DNA of 20,416 nucleotides from positions 1-20,416 of the forward strand of contig JAUHZH010000003.1 of NCBI GenBank assembly GCA_030426065.1, in the 5' to 3' direction. The notes beneath the pieces were generated by a model that was not told the origin of the DNA, made no database searches, and worked only from the letters and a program-made list of their open reading frames with translations. The translations under genes and the position numbers were made by a program. This DNA comes from Gammaproteobacteria bacterium (lineage in GTDB: Bacteria; Pseudomonadota; Gammaproteobacteria; Xanthomonadales; Marinicellaceae). Below are positions 8,470-14,157 of the stretch, piece after piece (within the stretch, counting starts at the first letter, position 1; each line of letters starts with the position of its first letter).

Positions 8470-9171
8470 ATGAAATCTTTAATGATTACAGGCATGTTAA
8501 CTGCCGCTTTCTTTACACACGCTGAAAGCTTCCAAATCCAAATCAACGAACACAATGAAGTCACTGCCTCAAAAGGTGTGAACATTGACAACGTGACTAT
8601 TTTGGAAGGTAAAGCAGCCATGCTGGACCAAAAAGCCGCCCTCGAAGAGCAATTGGCCAACCAATCAAAGTCAGACACCTTGAGCGCCATTTACCAATCA
8701 GCTAAAACAATGGAAGAATTGGTCTTCATCGATGACATGTTGAAAAACGAAAGCCAAAACAAAGACGTCGTTTATGGCTCTGGTTACCATTGCGGCACCA
8801 ACACGTTTTTGGATTACAGCTTCCAAGACACTTTTTATCGCTACACCATGAATGTCCGTGCCTACACAGGTGCACCAGGACCTTATCCACCAAACACACC
8901 GACACAATATGTAACATCATATGGTTCGATCATTGGTGGCAGCGGCGTGCAGCATTCTGATACCGATTCAGCTCAAGGCACCAGCTTGTTTGTTTCTACC
9001 AGCTCATCTGTCGGATCAGGACACCATTACAGCAACAACCCGTTGCCATTTGAAGCGCGCGGTAATTACTACGCCTTCAACCAAGTGGGCTGCTCTGCTT
9101 ATAAAGTCATCAAAGTCACTGGCACCAAAGCCTGGAGCCAGGCACCCACCATTGACAACATTCAAAACTGA
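8470..9171 (+). CDS. Exported protein of unknown function
   Basis: I do not recognise this 233-residue protein. It has a signal peptide (MKSLMITGMLTAAFFTHA, cleavage before ES). A short strand-like stretch and a charged heptad-like helix follow at about 44-70 (LEGKAAMLDQKAALEEQLAN). The C-terminal domain (about 100-230) is rich in Ser, Thr, Gly and Tyr and has only two cysteines, Cys108 and Cys208, which could form one disulfide. The composition of this domain suggests a beta-sandwich, but no catalytic motif is evident. The start has AGGAG seven bases upstream. It ends at a strong bidirectional terminator shared with the convergent repeat-protein gene. Codon use looks like that of its neighbours. 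Real gene: high confidence; function: none proposed. Confidence 0.85.
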   Translation: MKSLMITGMLTAAFFTHAESFQIQINEHNEVTASKGVNIDNVTILEGKAAMLDQKAALEEQLANQSKSDTLSAIYQSAKTMEELVFIDDMLKNESQNKDVVYGSGYHCGTNTFLDYSFQDTFYRYTMNVRAYTGAPGPYPPNTPTQYVTSYGSIIGGSGVQHSDTDSAQGTSLFVSTSSSVGSGHHYSNNPLPFEARGNYYAFNQVGCSAYKVIKVTGTKAWSQAPTIDNIQN

Positions 9172-9186
9172 TTCCAGTCTGAATGT

Positions 9187-9224
9187 AAAAAAAAAGGCTT
9201 GCCCATTTGGCAAGCCTTTTTTTT
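9187..9224. terminator. Strong bidirectional rho-independent terminator
   Basis: A run of nine A, an 8-base GGCTTGCC arm (9196-9203), a CATTT loop, the complementary GGCAAGCC (9209-9216) and eight T. A stem with a T-run on each strand lets it end both the exported gene at 8470-9171 and the convergent repeat-protein gene. Confidence 0.93.
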
Positions 9225-9242
9225 GTCAGGAAGGGTTTGCGA

Positions 9243-9911
9243 TCACATGCGTTCCACTTCTCCAATCACATCGCCAATCTTGGCGCTGTCGGAAACTTTC
9301 AGTTTGACTCTTTTCTTGAAATGCAAATCACCTTCGACAATCACATTGTCACCGATGGTGACGGTTGGGACCTTCTTGTTGGTGTTGAAAAATCCGGTCG
9401 ATTTGTCAATCACCACATCGCCTGAAACCACGGTGCCATCAGTCAAAGTGATGTCTCCATTGGTGGTTTTGACGCTGCCATCGATGCGGCTGTTTTGAGC
9501 GGTTATTTTGCCATTAACGGTTTCTAAATCGCCTTCCACTTCACAACCATCTCCTGCTGTGATTTTGCCATTGACGGTTTCGGCATGGCCTTTGATGTGA
9601 CAACCATTACCCAAAGACAATGAACCATTCACGGCTTCCACCTTGTCAGCCGTGACACCGTCGCCAAAACGCACACTGCCATTGACGGTGTCGACTTTGC
9701 CCACGGTTGAACCACTGCCCACTTTGATCGAACCATTGACCGTGTCCAGGTTATCAACGTGAGATTGGCTCCCGACCGTGATGCTGCCATTGACAGAGTC
9801 CAGGTCTTTTTCAGGTGCATTGACGTTGTCGCCTACTTTTTCACTGCCGAAGATGCCAGCTTGAGAAGCGAATGCCACGGCCAATATGCCAGTGATGATG
9901 AAGGTTTTCAT
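9243..9911 (-). CDS. Exported VNG-repeat protein, probable right-handed beta-solenoid
   Basis: A 222-residue exported protein (signal peptide about 1-18, MKTFIITGILAVAFASQA). Its centre is a tandem of 18- or 19-residue repeats around a T-V-N-G-S/K-I motif. The NG pairs sit at residues 41, 59, 77, 95, 114, 133 and 151, and each repeat also carries a V/I-x-x-G-D/S-G turn. The period and the glycine turns suit a stacked beta-helix like bactofilins or polymer-forming cytoskeletal proteins; that fold is an inference. The C-terminal part (about 180-222) holds two looser copies (VTIGDNVIVEGDL; VSDSAKIGDVIG). Its ATG overlaps the rluE stop as ATGA, so it is translated from the rluE transcript. It ends at the shared terminator. 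Function unknown. Confidence 0.85.
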   Translation of the reverse strand: MKTFIITGILAVAFASQAGIFGSEKVGDNVNAPEKDLDSVNGSITVGSQSHVDNLDTVNGSIKVGSGSTVGKVDTVNGSVRFGDGVTADKVEAVNGSLSLGNGCHIKGHAETVNGKITAGDGCEVEGDLETVNGKITAQNSRIDGSVKTTNGDITLTDGTVVSGDVVIDKSTGFFNTNKKVPTVTIGDNVIVEGDLHFKKRVKLKVSDSAKIGDVIGEVERM

Positions 9912-10489
9912 GTTGTTTCTCTGTTTTGATTACCCGATGAACGGACAAGCGAATCAGTTGTTACAATTTTTTGCTCGCCAGGCTGCAAATCTGCCAACTT
10001 CCATGGCCCCACCTGAGTCCGTATCAAACGCAAAACAGGTAAGCCAACCGCTGCCATCATGCGACGAACCTGTCGGTTTTTTCCCTGATTCAGGACAATC
10101 ACCAACCAAGAGGTGGGTTTGTTTTTGCGCTGTCTGATGGGCGGGTTGCGTTTCCATACAAAACCTGGTTTTTTGAATAACGGTTCAATGGACACCGCTT
10201 TGGCCACATAATCTTGCACCTTGACCCCCTTTCTCAAACGATCCAGTTGGGCTTTTTTGGCCAACCCTTCCACTTGTATCAGGTAGTGTTTGTTGTGAAC
10301 ACTTGAAGTGATTTCATGTTGTACTGCACCGTCATCGGTCAGCAACAACAACCCTTCCGAATCATAATCCAGGCGGCCAGCGGCATAGACGCCAGACGCT
10401 TCAATGTAATCTTTCAGGCATGCCCTGCCCGCTGAGTCAGTGAACTGAGACAGCACTTGAAATGGTTTGTTGAACAGAATCAAAGTCAC
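9908..10489 (-). CDS. rluE: 23S rRNA pseudouridine synthase, RluE-type (RsuA family)
   Basis: Converts a uridine of rRNA to pseudouridine; in E. coli RluE acts on U2457 of 23S rRNA. The catalytic motif AAGRLDYDSEGLLLLTDDG holds Asp41. A KHYLIQVEG strand and the GKNRQVRRMMAAVG signature (136-149) follow, as in the RsuA/RluB/RluE/RluF group. There is no N-terminal S4 domain, which separates RluE from RsuA, RluB and RluF; at 193 residues it is slightly shorter than E. coli RluE (217). It is sandwiched between two exported-protein genes, overlapping both by ATGA, which is an unusual setting for an rRNA-modifying enzyme. Specific target assigned by family only. Confidence 0.9.
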   Translation of the reverse strand: MTLILFNKPFQVLSQFTDSAGRACLKDYIEASGVYAAGRLDYDSEGLLLLTDDGAVQHEITSSVHNKHYLIQVEGLAKKAQLDRLRKGVKVQDYVAKAVSIEPLFKKPGFVWKRNPPIRQRKNKPTSWLVIVLNQGKNRQVRRMMAAVGLPVLRLIRTQVGPWKLADLQPGEQKIVTTDSLVRSSGNQNRETT

Positions 10490-10956
10490 TTTTTGCGGGT
10501 GAACTGGCCACCCATTTGTTTCACTTGTTGACCGTCCTGTTCTTGATAAAGTGCCCAGTCGTAACTGTTGGCATCAATGAAAGTCCAAGTTTCTGTGTGT
10601 ATGGATTTGTTGCCTTTGACATCATATGTGGCCAAAGTGTTGTGCATCACATGATCCTGAAATTCAGTTTCATATTCAAAAACCGAAGCCGGCATGTCGA
10701 TGGCGACAAAGATGCCTTTGATTTTTTTCTCTCCATCGTGCCAATACCACATCCCTTCAGCGACCAGTTTCCTTTTTCCATCCACCACCATGTAACTGCG
10801 CGAGTCGACTGCTTTTTTACCCACACCCCAAGTGAATTCTTGTTCCGCCGCTCCCAATTGCCACACGCCACCCACGATTTTTTCAAACCCTTTTAAAGGG
10901 TGCTCACCTTGGGCTGAAAACGCCAACAACAACATCAAAATCAACAATTTTTTCAT
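10486..10956 (-). CDS. Small exported calycin-like protein, function unknown
   Basis: A 156-residue protein with signal peptide MKKLLILMLLLAFSAQG and a mature part starting KGFEKIVGGVWQLG, followed by strand-like segments such as SYMVVDGKRKLVAEGMWYWHDGEKK and HTETWTFID (quoted in part). The early G-x-W and the later aromatic strands resemble lipocalin-like or DUF1579-like proteins; this is by eye. I chose ATG 10956, with GAGG five bases and GGAGG ten bases upstream; the GTG directly before it is a weaker option. The stop overlaps the rluE start as ATGA, so it leads the transcript 10956-9243. It differs clearly in sequence from the similar-looking protein at 6074-6613. Confidence 0.8.
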   Translation of the reverse strand: MKKLLILMLLLAFSAQGEHPLKGFEKIVGGVWQLGAAEQEFTWGVGKKAVDSRSYMVVDGKRKLVAEGMWYWHDGEKKIKGIFVAIDMPASVFEYETEFQDHVMHNTLATYDVKGNKSIHTETWTFIDANSYDWALYQEQDGQQVKQMGGQFTRKK

Positions 10957-11045
10957 CACATCCTCACCTCCGAAAGACAGACATTATCCGCTTTTTGAAC
11001 GGTCATGTTCAAATCCAATTGAAAGAAATGTGGAACCAATCTTCT

Positions 11046-11058
11046 GTGCCAGAAGTCA
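11046..11058 (+). repeat. 13-base direct repeat, copy 1
   Basis: GTGCCAGAAGTCA, upstream of the TonB-family gene, is repeated exactly at 12401-12413 upstream of pyrG. This copy is also flanked by a TCTGTG/CACAGA inverted pair. Confidence 0.4.
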
Positions 11059-11157
11059 CAGATACAACCCCAGTAAAAAGCCGGATGCTTTGAACGGGTC
11101 AGATTGAGCGCTCATTCTTTTTAACAGACTACAGTTCTTAACCAGAGAGAATGAATC

Positions 11158-11796
11158 ATGAATGAAATAAAAAGATATGGGTCGGCAGCATTGATGGCTT
11201 TGGCCGTGACCATGGGGTTGTTTGTGGTGATGGGCCACTTGCTGTCTCAACCAAACAGCTTGCCTTCAGGGCAAAACAGCCATGTGAATTTTGACTTTAT
11301 CAAAGACTTCACCGAGCCGGTTGTCCAACCCAAAATCAAGCGTGTTTTGCCTGAAATGGAAAAAACCAGCGAGCCACCTGCCATACCCACCATTGCCATG
11401 GACATCCCCGAAGACGGCAGGGGCCCTTCATTGGTCACAGGCATCAAAACCGACAAGAACTGGTTTCATTTGTCCGACTTGAATCGATTACCTAAACCCA
11501 ATGCAGAACAAGGACCGTACGGGGCCGGAGGCACACTGAAAGTGGGCATCGCACCGATGTACCCACCGGCCTTATTGCAACGCAAGGTTGAAGGCTGGGT
11601 CGAAGTGTTGATCACAGTCAATGAAATGGGTGGCGTGTCCGACGTTGAAATTTTGGCCAACAAACCCAACCGCGCCTTTGATAAAGCAGCGATCAAAGCC
11701 GTGCGCAAGTGGACGTTCCATCCCAGGGTGGTTGACGGCAAAGCCGTGCCCTTCAAGGTCCGTCAAACCATAGAATTCAACATCAATACCCAATGA
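11158..11796 (+). CDS. TonB-family energy transducer
   Basis: A bitopic periplasm-spanning protein that in this family passes proton-motive energy from ExbB-ExbD to outer-membrane receptors. One membrane anchor lies at about residues 9-28. A rather short Pro/Glu-containing linker follows, then the C-terminal TonB domain (about 126-212). Signatures are MYPPALLQRKVEGWVEVLI in parts, NEMGGVSDVEIL and NRAFDKAAIKAVRKWTFHP. The total of 212 residues is normal. No exbB, exbD or TonB-dependent receptor is present in the window, so its partners are elsewhere. ATG 11158 follows AGAGAGA; an out-of-frame ATG at 11151 opens only a four-codon frame that ends just past this start. Confidence 0.9.
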   Translation: MNEIKRYGSAALMALAVTMGLFVVMGHLLSQPNSLPSGQNSHVNFDFIKDFTEPVVQPKIKRVLPEMEKTSEPPAIPTIAMDIPEDGRGPSLVTGIKTDKNWFHLSDLNRLPKPNAEQGPYGAGGTLKVGIAPMYPPALLQRKVEGWVEVLITVNEMGGVSDVEILANKPNRAFDKAAIKAVRKWTFHPRVVDGKAVPFKVRQTIEFNINTQ

Positions 11797-11811
11797 TGGG
11801 TTCAGTGAAAC

Positions 11812-11843
11812 AAAAAAAAGCGCCGACTGTTATGGTCGGCGCT
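11812..11843 (-). terminator. Rho-independent terminator oriented to the minus strand
   Basis: Arms AGCGCCGAC (11819-11827) and GTCGGCGCT (11835-11843) pair perfectly around a 7-base loop. On the minus strand the stem is followed by eight T; on the plus strand there is no T-run because the palindromic element begins at 11844. It can end transcripts from the small membrane gene after reading through the element, and perhaps weakly those of the TonB-family gene. Confidence 0.75.
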
Positions 11844-11870
11844 GACATGAGTGTAGCGTCCTGTACTTGG
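11844..11870 (+). repeat. Left terminal inverted repeat of the palindromic element
   Basis: Begins GACA, then AGTGTAG and GTCCTGTACTTGG. It matches the reverse complement of 12095-12121 at 24 of 27 positions, with differences only at the two bases after GACA and one base after GTGTAG. Confidence 0.85.
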
Positions 11871-11881
11871 ATAGGGTAACA

Positions 11882-11978
11882 GAAGTCATCAAATGTGCCA
11901 AGACAAGGCGCAGCTTGCAGGTAATGGCCACCCCCTTAGTAAAAGCTGCAACGCAGTATTGGGGCATTTGATGGCTTC
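11882..11978 (+). repeat. Left hairpin of the palindromic element
   Basis: Arms 11882-11899 and 11961-11978 pair at 17 of 18 positions (two G-T). They enclose the core 11903-11958, in which GCAGCTT (11910-11916) and AAGCTGC (11943-11949) form an inner stem. A short CCC-TTC-GGG hairpin follows at the element centre. Confidence 0.65.
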
Positions 11979-11987
11979 CCTTCGGGC

Positions 11988-12081
11988 GAACTGGGAAACC
12001 GCCCTCTACTGCGTTGTCACCCTTGAAAAGGAAGTGCCATTCCCTGCGGATGACGCCTTGTATAGGGCAGTTTCACAGTCC
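11988..12081 (-). repeat. Right hairpin of the palindromic element
   Basis: Arms 11988-12005 and 12064-12081 enclose the core 12007-12061, an inverted copy of 11903-11958. Read on the minus strand the arms pair at 17 of 18 positions including two G-T pairs, and TCATCC/GGGTGA forms the inner stem with one G-T. Confidence 0.65.
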
Positions 12082-12094
12082 ACTGATAGCCCAG

Positions 12095-12121
12095 CCAAGT
12101 ACAGGACACTACACTGGTGTC
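12095..12121 (-). repeat. Right terminal inverted repeat of the palindromic element
   Basis: Reverse complement matches 11844-11870 at 24 of 27 positions. It ends one base before the last bases of the small membrane gene (stop codon 12123-12125). Confidence 0.85.
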
Positions 12122-12122
12122 T

Positions 12123-12344
12123 TTAAGTGAAGAGAGCCAATGGAATCAACAATATCAACAAAAACGGCAGCAGCAACAACTTGATGATGCCCAGTGCCAC
12201 CGCACCGAAAAACAGAAACAAAGTCAATCCGATGGCCAAGAAAAACCCAATCACTGCAATGAATGGCATCGCCAGCAACAACAGCAACAAACCCAAACAT
12301 TTGAAGATGATGTAAAAAATAACGATGACCAATAACAGTTCCAC
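12123..12344 (-). CDS. Small, very hydrophobic membrane protein, function unknown
   Basis: About 73 residues, almost wholly hydrophobic, predicted as two or three membrane helices (LLLVIVIFYIIF; a central AMPFIAVIGFFLAIGLTLFLFFG region; IIKLLLLPFLLILLIPLALF at the end). I chose the GTG at 12344 because TTGAGAA precedes it with good spacing. A TTG at 12386 would add 14 polar residues without a ribosome site. Codon use (many TTG, CTG, GGC, ATC) looks genuine, and a minus-strand terminator lies downstream at 11812-11843. Divergent from pyrG. I do not recognise a family. The glutamine- and asparagine-rich frames on the opposite strand are its shadows. Confidence 0.5.
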   Translation of the reverse strand: MELLLVIVIFYIIFKCLGLLLLLLAMPFIAVIGFFLAIGLTLFLFFGAVALGIIKLLLLPFLLILLIPLALFT

Positions 12345-12400
12345 AGGTGTTCTCAAAATTGAATACCTATCAGGGTAGCAAACCAACCGCAGATTTCACA

Positions 12401-12413
12401 GTGCCAGAAGTCA
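12401..12413 (+). repeat. 13-base direct repeat, copy 2
   Basis: GTGCCAGAAGTCA in the divergent region between the small membrane gene and pyrG, identical to 11046-11058. Confidence 0.4.
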
Positions 12414-12454
12414 GCGCTTTTCTGATACAGAATGGCCTGAAAAAAACGCTTTTC

Positions 12455-12484
12455 ATGGCATTCAAAGAATGCATCCGATATAAT
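12455..12484 (+). promoter_or_regulatory. Putative sigma70 promoter of pyrG-kdsA-eno
   Basis: A perfect TATAAT (12479-12484) is 18 bases from ATGGCA (12455-12460, four of six consensus bases). Transcription would begin near 12491, about 33 bases before the pyrG ATG. Confidence 0.55.
12458..12472. promoter_or_regulatory. Palindrome in the pyrG promoter spacer, possible operator
   Basis: GCATTC-AAA-GAATGC is a perfect 6-base inverted repeat lying between the -35 and -10 boxes. A protein bound here would block polymerase. No known operator is matched. Confidence 0.35.
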
Positions 12485-12523
12485 GCAGTTCCTTTCTGAG
12501 TTCACAATTCTTTTTTACGCAGC

Positions 12524-14155
12524 ATGGCTAAATTCGTATTTGTCACAGGTGGTGTGGTATCGTCACTTGGGAAGGGCATCGCGGCGGCTTCGTTGGCATC
12601 TTTGCTTGAAGCACGCGGTTTAACAGTCACATTGATGAAGCTTGACCCTTACATCAATGTCGATCCGGGCACCATGAGCCCATTCCAACACGGCGAGGTT
12701 TTTGTCACCGAAGACGGTGCCGAAACCGACCTTGACTTGGGTCACTATGAGCGTTTTGTTCGAACCAAAATGTCTCGCAACAACAACTACACTTCAGGCC
12801 AAATCTACGAGTCAGTGATTCGCAAAGAACGCCGTGGTGATTATTTGGGTGGCACCGTTCAGGTGATTCCACACATCACCGATGAAATCAAATCCAAAGT
12901 GCGCCAAGCCGCTGAAGGTTTTGACGTCATCATGGTTGAAATTGGTGGTACGGTGGGTGACATTGAATCCCTGCCCTTCATGGAAGCCATCCGCCAAATG
13001 GGCGTCGAAGAAGGCCGCAACAACGCCTTGTTCGTCCATTTGACTTTGGTGCCTTACATCAACGCCGCCGGCGAACTGAAGACCAAGCCGACCCAACACT
13101 CGGTCAAGGAATTGCGCTCGATTGGTATTCAGCCCGACATCTTGTTGTGTCGTGCCGAACACCCAATCCCAGAATCAGAGCAGCACAAAATCGCCTTGTT
13201 CACCAATGTGGAAGCCCGCGCAGTGATTCCCGTATTGGACTGTGACAACATTTATCAAATTCCAGAAGAGCTGCAAAAAGAAGGCTTTGATGACCTGGTT
13301 GTGGAACGCTTCGGCTTGGATTGCGGTCCTGCTGATTTGACTGAGTGGCAACGTGTGGTCGAAGCAGAAGCCAACACCCAACACCAAGTCACCGTCGCCA
13401 TGGTCGGCAAATACCTGAACCATTCAGATGCCTACAAATCGCTCAATGAAGCGCTGCGCCATGCTGGGATTCCCAATGGCACACAAGTAGAAATCAAACA
13501 CATCGATTCAGAAGCCTTGGGCAAAGAGAAAGACGCCCGTGTTTTTGATGGTGTTGATGCGATCTTGGTACCAGGCGGTTTTGGCAACCGAGGCTTTGAA
13601 GGCAAGATCTTTGCCGTCACCCATGCCCGCGAAAACAAAATCCCCTACCTTGGCATTTGTTATGGCATGCACGCCGCTGTGATTGATTACGCGCGGAATG
13701 TTTGTGGATTGGCCGATGCCAACACCACCGAAAACGTAGAGTCCACACCCCATCCTGTGATTGGCTTGATCACCGAATGGATGGACCGCGAAGGCCAGAA
13801 AGAAATCCGAAGCGCCCAATCTGACATGGGCGGCACCATGCGCTTGGGCGCTCAAAACACCTTGATTGGCGAAGGCACTTTGGCCCACAGCGTTTACCAA
13901 AATACCGTGGTGTCTGAGCGACATCGCCACCGCTACGAATTCAACAACAACTATGCCGACCAACTCAGTCAGGCTGGTTTGGTGTTTTGCGGCCACTCAG
14001 AAGATGGTAGACTGGTTGAAATGGTCGAAATCCCTGAGCACCCATGGTTTTTGGCTTGTCAATTCCACCCGGAATTCAATTCCACGCCGCGTGACGGCCA
14101 CAAACTGTTCAGCAGTTACATTGCCGCCGCCTTGAGGCACAAGAACGGAGCATGA
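12524..14155 (+). CDS. pyrG: CTP synthase PyrG
   Basis: Makes CTP from UTP, ATP and glutamine; the last step of pyrimidine nucleotide synthesis. The N-terminal synthetase domain (about 1-266) has VTGGVVSSLGKGIAAASL (P-loop), LDPYINVDPGTMSPFQHGEV in parts and EDGAETDLDLGHYERF. The C-terminal class I glutaminase domain has the Cys379 nucleophile in LGICYGMH, with His515 and Glu517 in FHPEF. These numbers coincide with E. coli PyrG. Length 543 is normal (545). The residue after GM is His383 instead of the usual Gln. The ribosome site is weak. First gene of pyrG-kdsA-eno; its stop is followed at once by the kdsA start region. Confidence 0.98.
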   Translation: MAKFVFVTGGVVSSLGKGIAAASLASLLEARGLTVTLMKLDPYINVDPGTMSPFQHGEVFVTEDGAETDLDLGHYERFVRTKMSRNNNYTSGQIYESVIRKERRGDYLGGTVQVIPHITDEIKSKVRQAAEGFDVIMVEIGGTVGDIESLPFMEAIRQMGVEEGRNNALFVHLTLVPYINAAGELKTKPTQHSVKELRSIGIQPDILLCRAEHPIPESEQHKIALFTNVEARAVIPVLDCDNIYQIPEELQKEGFDDLVVERFGLDCGPADLTEWQRVVEAEANTQHQVTVAMVGKYLNHSDAYKSLNEALRHAGIPNGTQVEIKHIDSEALGKEKDARVFDGVDAILVPGGFGNRGFEGKIFAVTHARENKIPYLGICYGMHAAVIDYARNVCGLADANTTENVESTPHPVIGLITEWMDREGQKEIRSAQSDMGGTMRLGAQNTLIGEGTLAHSVYQNTVVSERHRHRYEFNNNYADQLSQAGLVFCGHSEDGRLVEMVEIPEHPWFLACQFHPEFNSTPRDGHKLFSSYIAAALRHKNGA

Positions 14156-14157
14156 AC

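Larger units (their letters stand above)
11844..12121. mobile_element. 278-bp palindromic MITE-like noncoding element
   Basis: The whole stretch between the terminator hairpin and the small membrane gene is one long imperfect inverted repeat. Its ends are 27-base terminal repeats matching at 24 positions. Inside, the left half (11844 to about 11983) and the right half (about 11984-12121, reversed) align over nearly their full length, with the strictly kept blocks ACAAGGCG, GCAGG, AATGGC and CAACGCAGTA. It has no credible reading frame and no transposase. The size and terminal repeats suit a MITE; the nested hairpins would also suit a structured RNA or a REP-like repeat. No clear target duplication is seen at its edges. 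I cannot name its family. Confidence 0.65.

Noticed and set aside
11105..11114. Ten-base palindrome TGAGCGCTCA before the TonB-family gene
   Set aside because: Short, single copy, and no good promoter boxes around it; not enough to call an operator.
11151..11165. Four-codon upstream frame overlapping the TonB-family start
   Set aside because: ATG and stop are in place but such short overlaps arise easily in AT-rich leaders; nothing else supports attenuation.
11893..12126. A 77-codon plus-strand frame inside the palindromic element
   Set aside because: It runs through both inverted halves and the terminal repeat, has no ribosome site and its product has no coding character. The palindrome explains the sequence better.
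12117..12335. Glutamine-rich plus-strand frame next to the element
   Set aside because: It is the complement of the hydrophobic minus-strand gene, whose Leu codons give Gln/Asn runs on the other strand; it also starts inside the element's terminal repeat.
13508..13996. Long minus-strand frame (162 codons) opposite pyrG
   Set aside because: It lies wholly within the well-supported pyrG gene and is a codon-bias shadow.
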